DNA of 64,000 nucleotides from Aurantiacibacter arachoides (GCF_009827335.1 NZ_WTYH01000001.1:124001-188000); one strand, 5' to 3'; counted from the stretch's first letter, positions 47,269 to 56,456 are shown. Numbers and translations: made by a program. Notes: generated by a model not told the origin, from the sequence alone.

Positions 47269-48036
47269 TCACGCATGCGCAACCGCGCGCACTTCCGTCA
47301 GCGGCTTGCCAACGCAGATGCCGGGAAGGGATTGGCGCGTGGGCAAACGAAGCTGTTCGTAAGATACGCCAGCGCTGCGTTTCAGATGCGCCCGGTCGAC
47401 CACATAAATCATACCGCGGCTGCATTTGAGGCAGGACTCGCCTTCGAGGATGTGCAGCGTATCCGTAACTGAGGCCCGGCGCACGCCCAGCTGGGCGGCA
47501 AGATCGCTGTGGGTAACGTGCAGGAAATCGCTGTCGACCCGGTCATGCAGCATCAGCAGCCAGGCGCACAGCCTCTCCTTCAGGTTGCCGCGATCGCGCG
47601 CGCGGATCATGCCTTCCAGCTGAATGGTATAGGATTGCAGGAACCGGGCAAGGCCGAGCGAGAGGGTGGCGCTGGAGTGACAGGCACGCTGCATCTCGTC
47701 CACCGAAATGGCCAGAGCCCAGCCGCCGTCCAACAGCACGGTCGCCTCGCTATCGCCGTCCCCCCGATCGCCCAGCACCGCTGCCCAGCCGACGATGCCT
47801 TCGCGCCCGACCAGTCCTACGCCGCACCGCTGGCGGGTGAACTGCAGGCAGGCGACCAGCGTCACCGGGAAATAGATGAGCAATCCGGCGCGGGCACCCG
47901 AACCAAGCTTTTCCCCGGTCTCGCAGCGAACGCTGAACAGCAATGGCGCAAGCAAGTGCCGATCAGCCGCCCCGAGTGAATCGAGAAAGCCGTTCCTTGC
48001 TTCTGTAATATCCCTCCCCGATCCAAAACTTGGCAT
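47269..48036 (-). CDS. divergent Crp/Fnr family regulator
   Basis: A 255-residue protein with the Crp layout: a cNMP-fold N-terminus (about residues 20-130), a long helix (LARFLQSYTIQLEGMIRA) and a C-terminal winged HTH (VTHSDLAAQLGVRRASVTDTLHIL, about 184-207). The ligand pocket is poorly conserved, lacking the typical RxxS phosphate cassette. It is transcribed divergently from the ferritin-like genes; the 221-base gap holds a 14-base palindrome. Binding there is inferred. Confidence 0.78.
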   Translation of the reverse strand: MPSFGSGRDITEARNGFLDSLGAADRHLLAPLLFSVRCETGEKLGSGARAGLLIYFPVTLVACLQFTRQRCGVGLVGREGIVGWAAVLGDRGDGDSEATVLLDGGWALAISVDEMQRACHSSATLSLGLARFLQSYTIQLEGMIRARDRGNLKERLCAWLLMLHDRVDSDFLHVTHSDLAAQLGVRRASVTDTLHILEGESCLKCSRGMIYVVDRAHLKRSAGVSYEQLRLPTRQSLPGICVGKPLTEVRAVAHA

Positions 48037-48169
48037 CGGTTTCTCCCAATCGCACGCAGCGGGGCTCTGATGGCCCCGGTTGATTGCAGCGACGGGGCAG
48101 GGTCTATCCGGTCATCGGGCGAACGAAGATAAACTCCTTTAATTTCCAACTGACTGGAGCGATTTTATT

Positions 48170-48183
48170 GTACGCTTGCGTAC
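48170..48183. promoter_or_regulatory. palindromic operator candidate before the ferritin-like genes
   Basis: GTACGCTTGCGTAC has 6-bp arms around TT and lies 75 bases before the ferritin-like start and 134 bases before the divergent Crp/Fnr gene. The rest of 48037-48257 holds an AT-rich stretch (TTTAATTTCC, TTTTATTG) that may contain promoter elements. Confidence 0.4.
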
Positions 48184-48257
48184 CCACGGCTGTGCCTCGC
48201 ACCGTTCGCCCTACTTCTCAACGCGTTCAGAAAGAGCGCATTTTCGAGGAGGTCCCG

Positions 48258-49217
48258 ATGGCAGACGAGCAACAGATTACCCAGGTGCTGGAAGCGCGAG
48301 AGCAGCGCCGGGCGTCTCGGCGCGACCTCTTCAGCGGGTTTGCCGCAGCGTCGATGGCGGCGGGCGGCTTCGTGCTCGCTACCAAGTCTAGCCCCGCCGC
48401 GGCGCAGTCCATCTCGGATGGAGACATCCTCAACTTCGCGCTGAACCTCGAATATCTCGAGGCCCAGTTCTACGTGTTCGCGGCGACCGGGGCCGGTCTT
48501 CCGGAGAACCTGCTCACCGGAACCGGCACCAGGGGTCAGGCGACAGGCGGCCGCCGGGTCAATTTCACCGACCCTGCCGTGGCGGCCTACGCCCGCGAGA
48601 TCGCGGCCGACGAACAGGCCCACGTGGCCTTCCTGCGCGGTGCGCTCGGCACCGCCGCGGTGGCGCAGCCGACGATCGACATCAGCGCCAATGCAAACGG
48701 GGCCTTTTCCGCCGCCGCCCGCGCCGCGGGCCTGATCGGGCCGGGCCAGGCTTTCGATCCCTACGCCAACGACGAGAACTTCCTGCTCGCCGCCTACATC
48801 TTCGAAGACGTGGGCGTCACCGCCTACAAGGGTGCATCGCCGCTCATCAGCAACAAGACGTTCCTGGAAGCGGCTGCCGGCATCCTGGCGGTGGAAGCCT
48901 ACCATGCCAGCCTGGTGCGCACGACGCTCTACGCCAAGGGCCTGCAGGCGCCTTCGCTGATCGATGCGACGATCGCGATTTCCAACGCGCGTGACAGCCT
49001 CGACGGTTCGACCGACCTCGACCAGGGGCTGACGACCACCCAAGCCTTTGGTGGCACCGCCAGCAACATCGCTCCGCTTGACGAGAACGGTCTCGCCTAC
49101 AGCCGCACGGCCGGACAGGTGCTCAACATCGTCTACCTCAATAGAATGGCCGTCACCGGCGGCGGGTTCTTCCCCAACGGCGTCAACGGCACCCTGCGCA
49201 TGAGCGCGGCGAACTAA
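48258..49217 (+). CDS. exported ferritin-like domain protein (Ferritin_2 type)
   Basis: A 319-residue protein. Residues 17-50 (REQRRASRRDLFSGFAAASM, then SSPAAAQ) look like a twin-arginine leader with a signal-cleavage site, so it is likely periplasmic and folded before export. The mature part is a four-helix ferritin-like fold: LNLEYLEAQFY, EIAADEQAHVAFLRG, FEDVGVTAYKG and LAVEAYHASLVR, with metal-ligand Glu/His repeats. GAGGAGGT precedes the ATG at 48258. A second copy follows 20 bases after the stop. It may be a stress-protective or metal-binding protein; function is not established. Confidence 0.82.
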   Translation: MADEQQITQVLEAREQRRASRRDLFSGFAAASMAAGGFVLATKSSPAAAQSISDGDILNFALNLEYLEAQFYVFAATGAGLPENLLTGTGTRGQATGGRRVNFTDPAVAAYAREIAADEQAHVAFLRGALGTAAVAQPTIDISANANGAFSAAARAAGLIGPGQAFDPYANDENFLLAAYIFEDVGVTAYKGASPLISNKTFLEAAAGILAVEAYHASLVRTTLYAKGLQAPSLIDATIAISNARDSLDGSTDLDQGLTTTQAFGGTASNIAPLDENGLAYSRTAGQVLNIVYLNRMAVTGGGFFPNGVNGTLRMSAAN

Positions 49218-49237
49218 TCGAACGAGAGGATAAGACC

Positions 49238-50257
49238 ATGAAAGACCGCGACATCATCCTTGAGGTCCTGTCGGCCGGCGCCGATCGCCGAATCGAGCGC
49301 CGCCGCTTCCTCCACTTCGCCGGTGCCAGCACCGCAGCATTCTCGCTGGTCGCCTGTGGCGGCGGCAACGACGACGACGTCATCGGCGGAGCGCCGACCC
49401 CGACGCCTACGCCCGGTGCCACCCCCACGCCGACCCCCACCACGGCGCTGGGCGATGCCGACGTCCTGAATTTCGCGCTCAACCTGGAATACCTTGAGGC
49501 GCAGTTCTATTCCTTCGCCGCCATCGGCTCGGGCCTTGCCAGCAATCTTCTCGACGGTACGGGCACGCAAGGCCAGGTGACCGGTGGACGCCGGGTGAAC
49601 TTCCAGGATCCGCTGGTGGCGCAGTATGCGCGCGAAATCGCGGCGGACGAACGCGCCCACGTCGCCTTCCTGCGTTCCGCACTGGGCACGGCGGCCGTGG
49701 CACAGCCGGCGATCGACATCGGCACGGCGCCGAACGGGGCCTTCTCTTCGGCAGCGCGTGCCGCGGGTCTCGTCGGGGCCGGGCAGAGCTTCGATCCCTA
49801 TGCCAACGACAACAACTTCCTGCTGGCCGCCTATATCTTCGAGGATGTCGGCGTCACCGCCTACAAGGGCGCTTCGCCGCTGATCACCAACAAGACCTTC
49901 CTCGAGGCGGCCGCCGGCATCCTTGCGGCGGAGGCCTATCACGCCGGACTGGTGCGCACGGTGCTCTATCGCAAGGGGCTTCAGGTGCCCACGCTGATCG
50001 ACGCGACCGAAGCCATCTCCAACGCGCGCGACAGCCTCGACGGGGCGACGGACCTAGACCAGGGCGTGCGACCGCGTGCCACGCCGTTCGGCGAGGGCAC
50101 CAACATCGTGCCCACCGACGGCAATGCCATTGCCTTCAGCCGGAGCGCGGGGCAGGTCTTGAACATTGCCTATCTCACCGCCATGTCGACGACAGGTGGC
50201 GGATTCTTCCCCAACGGTGTAAACGGGCGAATCCGCATGAGCGCCGCATCGGGCTGA
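49238..50257 (+). CDS. ferritin-like lipoprotein, paralogue of the preceding gene
   Basis: A 339-residue protein with IERRRFLHFAGASTAAFSLVAC at residues 19-40, a Tat-like motif ending in a lipobox, so it is probably membrane-anchored. A PTPTPTPGATPTPTPT linker (about 52-67) then leads to a ferritin-like domain nearly identical in order to its neighbour (LNLEYLEAQFY, EIAADERAHVAFLR, FEDVGVTAYKG, LAAEAYHAGLVR). This is a tandem duplication, one copy soluble and one tethered. The genes are 20 bases apart and likely cotranscribed. Confidence 0.83.
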   Translation: MKDRDIILEVLSAGADRRIERRRFLHFAGASTAAFSLVACGGGNDDDVIGGAPTPTPTPGATPTPTPTTALGDADVLNFALNLEYLEAQFYSFAAIGSGLASNLLDGTGTQGQVTGGRRVNFQDPLVAQYAREIAADERAHVAFLRSALGTAAVAQPAIDIGTAPNGAFSSAARAAGLVGAGQSFDPYANDNNFLLAAYIFEDVGVTAYKGASPLITNKTFLEAAAGILAAEAYHAGLVRTVLYRKGLQVPTLIDATEAISNARDSLDGATDLDQGVRPRATPFGEGTNIVPTDGNAIAFSRSAGQVLNIAYLTAMSTTGGGFFPNGVNGRIRMSAASG

Positions 50258-50298
50258 GGGTATCCCCGTCCCCGATGTGAACATCAAGGAAGCCCCCC

Positions 50299-50553
50299 AT
50301 GCCGCACTCGCACGCCAGCTGCTTCAGGATCACCTGCTACAAGACCGGCAGCTATGCCTTGATGCACTTCATGGTGGCGATCACGGTCGCCTACCTGCTG
50401 ACGCAAAGCTGGCGTGCGGCCCTGGCCATTGGCTTGGTGGAGCCGCTGGTGCAGACCGTCGCATTCTATTTCCACGATCGCGCGTGGAGCAAGCACGACA
50501 AGGGACAGGCTGCAAGCCCGTCCGAATCCGTCGAGCTGCGCCGGCCATCCTGA
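50299..50553 (+). CDS. DUF2061 small membrane protein
   Basis: An 84-residue protein with two helices (about residues 20-40 and 42-58) matching DUF2061 (KTGSYALMHFMVAITVAYLL then AIGLVEPLVQTVAFYFHDRAW). Family members are short inner-membrane proteins of unknown role, often near ferritin-like and stress genes. It starts 41 bases after the second ferritin-like gene and may share its transcript. The last about 18 residues are polar and variable. Confidence 0.82.
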   Translation: MPHSHASCFRITCYKTGSYALMHFMVAITVAYLLTQSWRAALAIGLVEPLVQTVAFYFHDRAWSKHDKGQAASPSESVELRRPS

Positions 50554-50563
50554 CCGAACCCGC

Positions 50564-50890
50564 ATGGTGACATGCTGTCCCAATTGCGGGTTCGGATTGG
50601 AGGGCGGGCAGTCCGTGGTCTATGGCAACGTGCGGCTGGCTCCCGAAGGGGAGATCCTGTTTAACGGGCGGCGCATCCAGTTGACGCGGACCTTGCACTA
50701 TCTCGCGCATGCGCTGATCCTGGTTCAGGGAAGGCCGCTGACCCGCGGTTTCCTCGCCGCACGACTGGCCGATGACCTGAGTGACGAGGCGGTGATCAAA
50801 TCGGTCGAACGCCTGCGCCGGGTGTTCCGCCAGCGCGATCCGGGCTTCGACCAGATCGAAACCCTTCGTGGTTTCGGCGCCTGTCGCTGA
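50564..50890 (+). CDS. small protein with zinc-ribbon-like start and winged-helix domain
   Basis: A 108-residue protein starting MVTCCPNCGFGLEGG, with Cys-Cys-x2-Cys that could be half a zinc knuckle. It then matches an OmpR/PhoB-type winged helix (VRLAPEGEILFNGRRIQLT, then LADDLSDEAVIKSVERLRRVFRQ and ETLRGFGACR), without any receiver domain. The domain would bind DNA. The ATG at 50564 is preferred, because the longer frame overlaps the DUF2061 gene. It follows that gene by 10 bases, suggesting local regulation. Confidence 0.62.
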   Translation: MVTCCPNCGFGLEGGQSVVYGNVRLAPEGEILFNGRRIQLTRTLHYLAHALILVQGRPLTRGFLAARLADDLSDEAVIKSVERLRRVFRQRDPGFDQIETLRGFGACR

Positions 50891-51088
50891 CGTTTCAAGC
50901 CGACCGGTCGCGACCGGATTGTGCCTGCCGGACGCACAGGCGGGATCTCCGGGGGTCGCCAGCACCCACTCTTCGGGCAGGGTGAGCAACCCCCCGCACC
51001 CGATCGCCATCACACATCCCGTCGTGCGTCAATTCGGCCTTGCCTCGACCCGGCGTGAGTGACAGGTCGCGGCGCGAGGAGAAGTGAA

Positions 51089-51958
51089 ATGAAGATCGCA
51101 TTCATCGGGCTCGGCAACATGGGCGGGGGCATGGCCGCCAACCTGGTCAAGGCGGGGCACGAGGTGCGCGCGTTCGACCTTGCTGACGCCGCGCTGACCG
51201 CCGCGCGCGAAAAGGGCTGCGCCACCTTCGCCGCCGCATCCGAGGCGTGCAAAGGCGTCGATGCGGTGGTTTCCATGCTGCCCAATGGCGGCATCGTGAA
51301 GGCCGTCTATGCCGACAGCGTGTTCGGCCACGCACCGGCGGGCGCGGTGCTCATCGATTGTTCGACCATCGACGTCGCCACCGCGCGCGAAGTTGCTGCG
51401 CTGGCCGAGACAGAAGGCTACGCCATGGTCGATGCGCCCGTTTCGGGCGGGATCGCCGCGGCCGACGCGGGTACGCTCACCTTCATGGTCGGCGGCAGCG
51501 CGAACGCGTTCCGGCGCGCTGAGGAAGTCCTCGCTTGCATGGGCAAGGCCGTGATCCACGCGGGCGACGCGGGCAACGGCCAGGCGGCCAAGATCTGCAA
51601 CAACATGCTGCTCGGCATCCACATGATCGGCACCGCCGAGGCCTTTGCCATGGCACAGAAGCTGGGTCTCGACCCGCAGACCTTTTTCGATATTTCCAGC
51701 GTCAGCAGCGGCCAGTGCTGGTCGATGACATCGTACTGCCCGGTGCCCGGAGTGGGGCCGAAGACGCCGGCGGACAACGATTACCAGGGCGGTTTCGCCA
51801 CCGCGCTGATGCTCAAGGATCTGAAGCTGGCCATGGAAGCCGCCGCGACCGCCGGCATGGCCCCGCGGATCGGGGCCAAGGCCGCCGAGCTTTACGAAGC
51901 CTTCGACGCGGCCGGCAACGGCACGCGCGATTTCTCGGCCATCATCACGGACTACTGA
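51089..51958 (+). CDS. mmsB: 3-hydroxyisobutyrate dehydrogenase
   Basis: A 289-residue beta-hydroxyacid dehydrogenase that oxidises 3-hydroxyisobutyrate to methylmalonate semialdehyde in valine degradation. Signatures are the Rossmann start FIGLGNMGGGMAANL (5-19), the substrate loop DAPVSGGIAAADAGTLTFMVGG (about 117-138) and the catalytic Lys in GNGQAAKICNNMLLG (Lys at about 170). AGGAGAAGTGAA precedes the ATG at 51089; the upstream extension is rejected. It is convergent with manA, 15 bases apart. Confidence 0.9.
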   Translation: MKIAFIGLGNMGGGMAANLVKAGHEVRAFDLADAALTAAREKGCATFAAASEACKGVDAVVSMLPNGGIVKAVYADSVFGHAPAGAVLIDCSTIDVATAREVAALAETEGYAMVDAPVSGGIAAADAGTLTFMVGGSANAFRRAEEVLACMGKAVIHAGDAGNGQAAKICNNMLLGIHMIGTAEAFAMAQKLGLDPQTFFDISSVSSGQCWSMTSYCPVPGVGPKTPADNDYQGGFATALMLKDLKLAMEAAATAGMAPRIGAKAAELYEAFDAAGNGTRDFSAIITDY

Positions 51959-51973
51959 GAGGGAGCGGGTCGC

Positions 51974-52786
51974 TCAGCCGAGCGGGGCTGCGACCAGCGC
52001 CCTGCCTTCCGGAGCGAAGGTGACGTCCGCAAGCCCGCTGGCGTAGGCGCATTCGCCGGGATGGAGGAGCTCGCCTTCCACCAGCACCTCGCCCGCCAGC
52101 GGGATGACCAGCGCCTTGTCCGGGTAGCAGTAGCGCAGCCCGTCGGGTGCCTCGCCATCGACGTAATCGAGGCGGAAGAATGGCCCGTCGACAAGGCTGG
52201 CGTGGCCGTGTTCGGGCAGCCGCTGATGCAGGTTGGCGGGATAGGGTGATCCGTCGGCCACCGCCAGTCCCTCGTCCAGGTGCAGTTCCCGCGGCCGGCC
52301 GTAATCGTAGAGGCGATAGGTGATGTCCGAATTCTGCTGGATCTCGATGATCGAGCAGCCTGGGCCGATGGCATGGACCGTGTTGGCGGGAATGTAGAAG
52401 AAATCGCCGACCTGTACGGGGTGCCAGACCAGCAAGTCCTCGATGCTGCCGTCGAGCGCGGCTTCTCGCATCGCGGCCTCGTCCAGTTCCTCGCGGAAGC
52501 CGATGCCAAGGGTGGCGCCTTCCTCGGCGGCGACCACCAGCCAGCACTCTTCCTTGCCCTGCTTGCCCAGGCCCTTGGCCTCGGTCTGCGTATCGGAGGG
52601 ATGGTTCTGAATCGACAGCTTCTCGCTGGTGAACAGGTACTTGATCAGCAATTCGGGCGCCTGTTCGGGCGGCTCGAACCATATCTCGCCGATCTTCTCG
52701 CCATCCTCCCGTTCGAACGCATCGAAGGGCGGCGGCAATTTCGCACGGCCCCAGACCTTTTCGACGACGCGGACGGGAAGTATCAT
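51974..52786 (-). CDS. manA: mannose-6-phosphate isomerase (class I, cupin)
   Basis: A 270-residue type I phosphomannose isomerase-like cupin that interconverts mannose 6-phosphate and fructose 6-phosphate. The metal-binding signature IQNHPSDTQTEAK (about 58-70) carries His and Glu ligands, and YIPANTVHAIGPG (about 130-142) adds the last His. At 270 residues it is shorter than the enteric enzymes but normal for alphaproteobacteria. It follows a GH130 gene and a glycosyltransferase on the same strand, so mannose-containing glycan is a plausible theme. Confidence 0.85.
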   Translation of the reverse strand: MILPVRVVEKVWGRAKLPPPFDAFEREDGEKIGEIWFEPPEQAPELLIKYLFTSEKLSIQNHPSDTQTEAKGLGKQGKEECWLVVAAEEGATLGIGFREELDEAAMREAALDGSIEDLLVWHPVQVGDFFYIPANTVHAIGPGCSIIEIQQNSDITYRLYDYGRPRELHLDEGLAVADGSPYPANLHQRLPEHGHASLVDGPFFRLDYVDGEAPDGLRYCYPDKALVIPLAGEVLVEGELLHPGECAYASGLADVTFAPEGRALVAAPLG

Positions 52787-52804
52787 GGGCGGCCCTTCAA
52801 CACA

Positions 52805-54151
52805 TCAAACCATCAGATCGAGCAGTTGCTGGATCTCCACCGTGGCGAAACCCACGGCGCTATCGGAGATACCGTATGGCACCAGCAATCGTTCCCCCAC
52901 CCGCAGCGCGCCGCAGGTATAGACCACGTTGGGCACATAGCCGGAGCGATCGGCGTTCTCGGCGGTGAGGACCGGTTCCTTCACGCGGCCGATCAGTTTT
53001 GTCGGATCATCGAGGTCGAGCAGCGCGCAGCCAAGCGAATACTTGCGCATCGCGCCCACCCCGTGGGTGAAGAACAGCCAGCCGGCATCGGTGCGGATGG
53101 GGCTGCCGCAATTGCCGATCTGGATGAACTCCCAAGGGTATTCGGGCTCCATCAACAGGGTGCCTTCTCCGTCCCAGGTGTCGAGCCGGTCGGACGTGAG
53201 CAGATAGAGGTTCTTGCCGTCCTGCCGACCGATCATGGCGTATTTGCCGCCGATCTTCTCGGGAAACAGAGCCATGCCCTTGTTGCGCCCGGCATCGCCG
53301 TGAACCGGGTTGAGTGCGAACTGCGCAAAGTCATGCGTGCGCAGCAGTTCCGAGCGGATCGAACTGCCCGAATAGGCGGTGTAGGTGCCGATCCATTCGT
53401 AATCGGGCTTTCCATCGGTGCCATGATCGAACCGCACCAGCCGCAGGTCTTCCAGCCCGTTGGACTGTTGTTCGGTAATCGGAAAGATCACCGTGTTGCC
53501 AAGCGTGGTTTCGGCGTGGCGGTTGACGATCACCCCGTCGACCGAATCGGTGAGGGATTCGTCCTCAAGCTCCACCGACGTGGCAAAGCCCGCCTGCGGC
53601 CACAGGTCGAAGGTGCCATCGGGATGGGCGATGCCTTCGCGAAAGACGATGGAGGAGATGTGCCCTTCGCCCACGGCGCGCAGGCTCATGACGAAGCGGC
53701 ACGATCCCCCGCGGATACCCGTCTGGTCGGGGTGCGGCACGATGGACGGGTTCATCAGCGCAGCGGCGGCATAGGTATATTCGTGGCAGAAATAGGCGCC
53801 GATCAGCTTGCGCTTCACGCCCGTGTAGTCCGCGCGATCGAGGCCCAGGTTCGCTTCGACCTCGGCATAGCGTTCCTCGAACATCTGTTCGGTCTGCCAG
53901 TGGCGCCCGGCAAAATCGCGCAGCACGCGCATGTATTCGGCCTCGGCCCGTGCATCGCTCAACGAGGCGACATCCTCGACCAGCTTCAGCGCCCGGCCAC
54001 CAGGCGCATTGCGCGATTGCCAGCCGAGGTGGAACGGGCGCAGCACGACCCGCGAAGGGTCGGCGTGCAGCCGCGTGTCAAGGAGCCGCAATGGCGCTCT
54101 CGACCCGTTCGTCTCGCGCCCCGTCAAATCCCCCACGTGAATCTCCGCCAA
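52805..54151 (-). CDS. GH130-family glycoside phosphorylase/mannosidase
   Basis: A 448-residue five-bladed beta-propeller protein of glycoside hydrolase family 130. ALMNPSIVPH, ESNGLEDLRLVRF-like QQSNGLEDLRLV (about 224-235), PEKIGGKYAMIGRQDG and CGSPIRTDAGWLFFTHGVG are typical. Members phosphorolyse beta-mannosides, releasing mannose 1-phosphate, or hydrolyse them. The start at 54151 makes the gene overlap the glycosyltransferase by 74 bases; a TTG at 54091 would reduce this to 14 and still precede the conserved core. It is probably cotranscribed with manA. Confidence 0.82.
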   Translation of the reverse strand: MAEIHVGDLTGRETNGSRAPLRLLDTRLHADPSRVVLRPFHLGWQSRNAPGGRALKLVEDVASLSDARAEAEYMRVLRDFAGRHWQTEQMFEERYAEVEANLGLDRADYTGVKRKLIGAYFCHEYTYAAAALMNPSIVPHPDQTGIRGGSCRFVMSLRAVGEGHISSIVFREGIAHPDGTFDLWPQAGFATSVELEDESLTDSVDGVIVNRHAETTLGNTVIFPITEQQSNGLEDLRLVRFDHGTDGKPDYEWIGTYTAYSGSSIRSELLRTHDFAQFALNPVHGDAGRNKGMALFPEKIGGKYAMIGRQDGKNLYLLTSDRLDTWDGEGTLLMEPEYPWEFIQIGNCGSPIRTDAGWLFFTHGVGAMRKYSLGCALLDLDDPTKLIGRVKEPVLTAENADRSGYVPNVVYTCGALRVGERLLVPYGISDSAVGFATVEIQQLLDLMV

Positions 54152-56456
54152 CCTCGGTTTCCAGCGCTATCATGGAATAATGCGCCAGTTGGAAGGCCAG
54201 AATGCTCTCCGCCCCACAGTTCGCGTTGGGCCCACGGGGATTGATGCCATCGCGGCAGCGGCCCGTGGCTATGTCCGCCAGCACCGCGCCGCGATCATTG
54301 GCGCCGAAGAACCAGTTCCAGGCCGCGCGGGCATGAATCTTCCAACGATGGTCGCGCGTGGCGCGGAAAGCGGAGTGGGTTGCTTCGATGGCCGCCTGCG
54401 CTTCCAGCGGTTGCTGATCGAACGGCAGGTGGCGATGTTCGTGGCCGAAGCTGTCCGAACCAATCGGCCGGAACTGGCCGGATGCGCCGATCTGGCGCTC
54501 CGCAATCCAAGCCAGCGTATCGATGCCGCAGGCGAGGAAATCTTCGCGGCCTAGCAGATGGCCGGCTTCGACCAGAGCCTGCGACAGGCGGGGATTGTCA
54601 TAGCCGAGCACCGCCTCGAACCACGCCCAGTCCGGTCGACGCGCCTTTTCCAGCAGTTGGGCCAGGAATGCGCCGCCCTGTTCGAGATAGGCGCGCGATA
54701 CGGCGTGCTCGGGTTCGATACGAAGCCGTGCCGCCGCGCCCAGCATGGCGAATGCCACCGCGCGCGGACTGCCATTTGCATCGAAGGCGGGGAACGTGCG
54801 GTCGAACCAGATCCGCGCCCATTCGCGGATGTCCTGATCGGGCGAATCGGCAAGGGTGCGGCCCAGCGCCCAGGCGGCGCGGCCGTTGGAATCATCGGAA
54901 CCCTCGTGCTCGCACCAGCTACGGTCGAACCGCATGAAGTTGCGGAAAACGCGAGCATCCTCGTTCCACGCGTGCTGGACGAACGAGGCGTATGTTACAG
55001 CGAGCCGGCTGCGTTCTTGCGAGGGCAGGTCCTCCACAAGGTTTGCCAGCATCAGCGCGCGGGCATTGTCGTCGAGACAATAGCCGTGACGGCGATCGGG
55101 AACGATGCCGATCGCGTGCTGATACATTCCCGTGCCGTCGGTCATGTCCAGCACGCCTTCCAGCGACGGGGTGGGCAGGCCGGCGTGGGTCCGCGGGGCG
55201 GGCGCAGCGGCGCGGGCGATGAGCCGCGCGGACTTGGCAGCAAAACGCGGCCAGATCGTCTCGCGACCCTTGGCATAGGCGCGACGCTGCAGCCCTTCGA
55301 GCGCGGCAGGATCGCCCAGCAGGTGATTGACCGCAGTGGCGATGGCATCGGCAGATGCAGGTTCGATGATGCAGCCCACATCATCGACCAGCAATTCCCG
55401 CGCGTGGCGGTACGGGGTGGACACGACTGCCTTGCCCAGGGCCACGGCATAGCTGAGCGTACCCGACGTCGACTGCTGCAGGTTGGGGTAAGGGGTGAGG
55501 TAGATGTCGCAAGCCTCGAGCTGGTCGAGCAGTTCATCGGTATCGAGGAAGCGATCGACCCATTCGATATGGTCCGAAACGCCCAGCTCGGCTGCACGCG
55601 CCTGCAACCCCTCGCGGTAACTCTCGCCCTGTTCGGCAATCAGGTTGGGATGCGTGGCGCCGATGATCCGGTACAATACGTCGGGGTGTTCGGCGACGAT
55701 GGCAGGCAGGGCCGCGACCGCATGTTCCAGGCCCTTGCCGGGGCCGAGCAGACCGAACGTGGTGAGCACGCGGCGTCCGGCAAGGCCGAAGCGTTCCTTG
55801 AATTCCTCCTGCCGGCCGAACGGACGATCGGGCGCGCCGTGGTCGATCACCTCCAGCAATTCGTTTGGCGCGCCATACCGGGTGGCAAGCAGGTCACGCG
55901 AATAACGGCTCATCACCATGATCCGGCTGGCCCGCGCCACGAGCCGGCGCAGGATCGCGTCCTGCCGCTCTCCGGGATGTTCGAGCATGGTATGCGGCGT
56001 AAGGATCAGCGGCGCGGCCAGCCGGTCCACGAAATCGCACACCATTTCGCCGTCGGGGCCGCCGAAGATGCCGTATTCGTGCTGCAACCAGACCGCATCG
56101 ACGCCGCTATCGTTGATGGCACGGGCCGCCTCTTCGTAGTCTGCCGCGTCTTCGGAATTGATGATGCCGGCGATACCGGGCACGCCGCGATAGCTTTCCC
56201 GCCGGCGCGGATCGTCGAGGGCATAGACTTCCGCAGTGATTTCCGGATGAAACTCGGCGAGTTTCTCGAAAATATCGGACGTGAAGGTAGCGATACCGCA
56301 TTTGCGCGGGGTGAATGTACCGACCAGGGCAATACGCAGCTTTCGCGGGGCATTCCGGCGGAAGTCGACCACCGATGCGCTGCGGTTGACGTTTCCGGAT
56401 TGCTCAGGGGCTTGGTGCAGGAGGGTATCCACTGGCGCTCCATTCATCGGTTGCAT
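54078..56456 (-). CDS. GT4 glycosyltransferase fused to an alpha/alpha-toroid domain
   Basis: A 792-residue two-part protein. Residues about 38-420 form a GT-B glycosyltransferase family 4 domain: RIALVGTFTPRKCGIATFTSDI, TPHTMLEHPG, LLGPGKGLEHAV and STSGTLSYAVALGKAVVSTPYRHARELL (donor-binding). Residues about 440-780 form a helical toroid-like domain (GYCLDDNARALML, FMRFDRSW, ARRPDWAWFEAVLGYDN), as in glycan-modifying proteins with six-hairpin folds. There is no signal peptide. The fusion suggests synthesis and trimming of a mannoside. An in-frame ATG three codons on (56447) is possible. Confidence 0.8.
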   Translation of the reverse strand: MQPMNGAPVDTLLHQAPEQSGNVNRSASVVDFRRNAPRKLRIALVGTFTPRKCGIATFTSDIFEKLAEFHPEITAEVYALDDPRRRESYRGVPGIAGIINSEDAADYEEAARAINDSGVDAVWLQHEYGIFGGPDGEMVCDFVDRLAAPLILTPHTMLEHPGERQDAILRRLVARASRIMVMSRYSRDLLATRYGAPNELLEVIDHGAPDRPFGRQEEFKERFGLAGRRVLTTFGLLGPGKGLEHAVAALPAIVAEHPDVLYRIIGATHPNLIAEQGESYREGLQARAAELGVSDHIEWVDRFLDTDELLDQLEACDIYLTPYPNLQQSTSGTLSYAVALGKAVVSTPYRHARELLVDDVGCIIEPASADAIATAVNHLLGDPAALEGLQRRAYAKGRETIWPRFAAKSARLIARAAAPAPRTHAGLPTPSLEGVLDMTDGTGMYQHAIGIVPDRRHGYCLDDNARALMLANLVEDLPSQERSRLAVTYASFVQHAWNEDARVFRNFMRFDRSWCEHEGSDDSNGRAAWALGRTLADSPDQDIREWARIWFDRTFPAFDANGSPRAVAFAMLGAAARLRIEPEHAVSRAYLEQGGAFLAQLLEKARRPDWAWFEAVLGYDNPRLSQALVEAGHLLGREDFLACGIDTLAWIAERQIGASGQFRPIGSDSFGHEHRHLPFDQQPLEAQAAIEATHSAFRATRDHRWKIHARAAWNWFFGANDRGAVLADIATGRCRDGINPRGPNANCGAESILAFQLAHYSMIALETEVGGDSRGGFDGARDERVESAIAAP

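Noticed and set aside
52280..54244. 654-codon plus-strand frame over manA and GH130
   Set aside because: Antisense shadow; the opposite strand has clear cupin and GH130 motifs.
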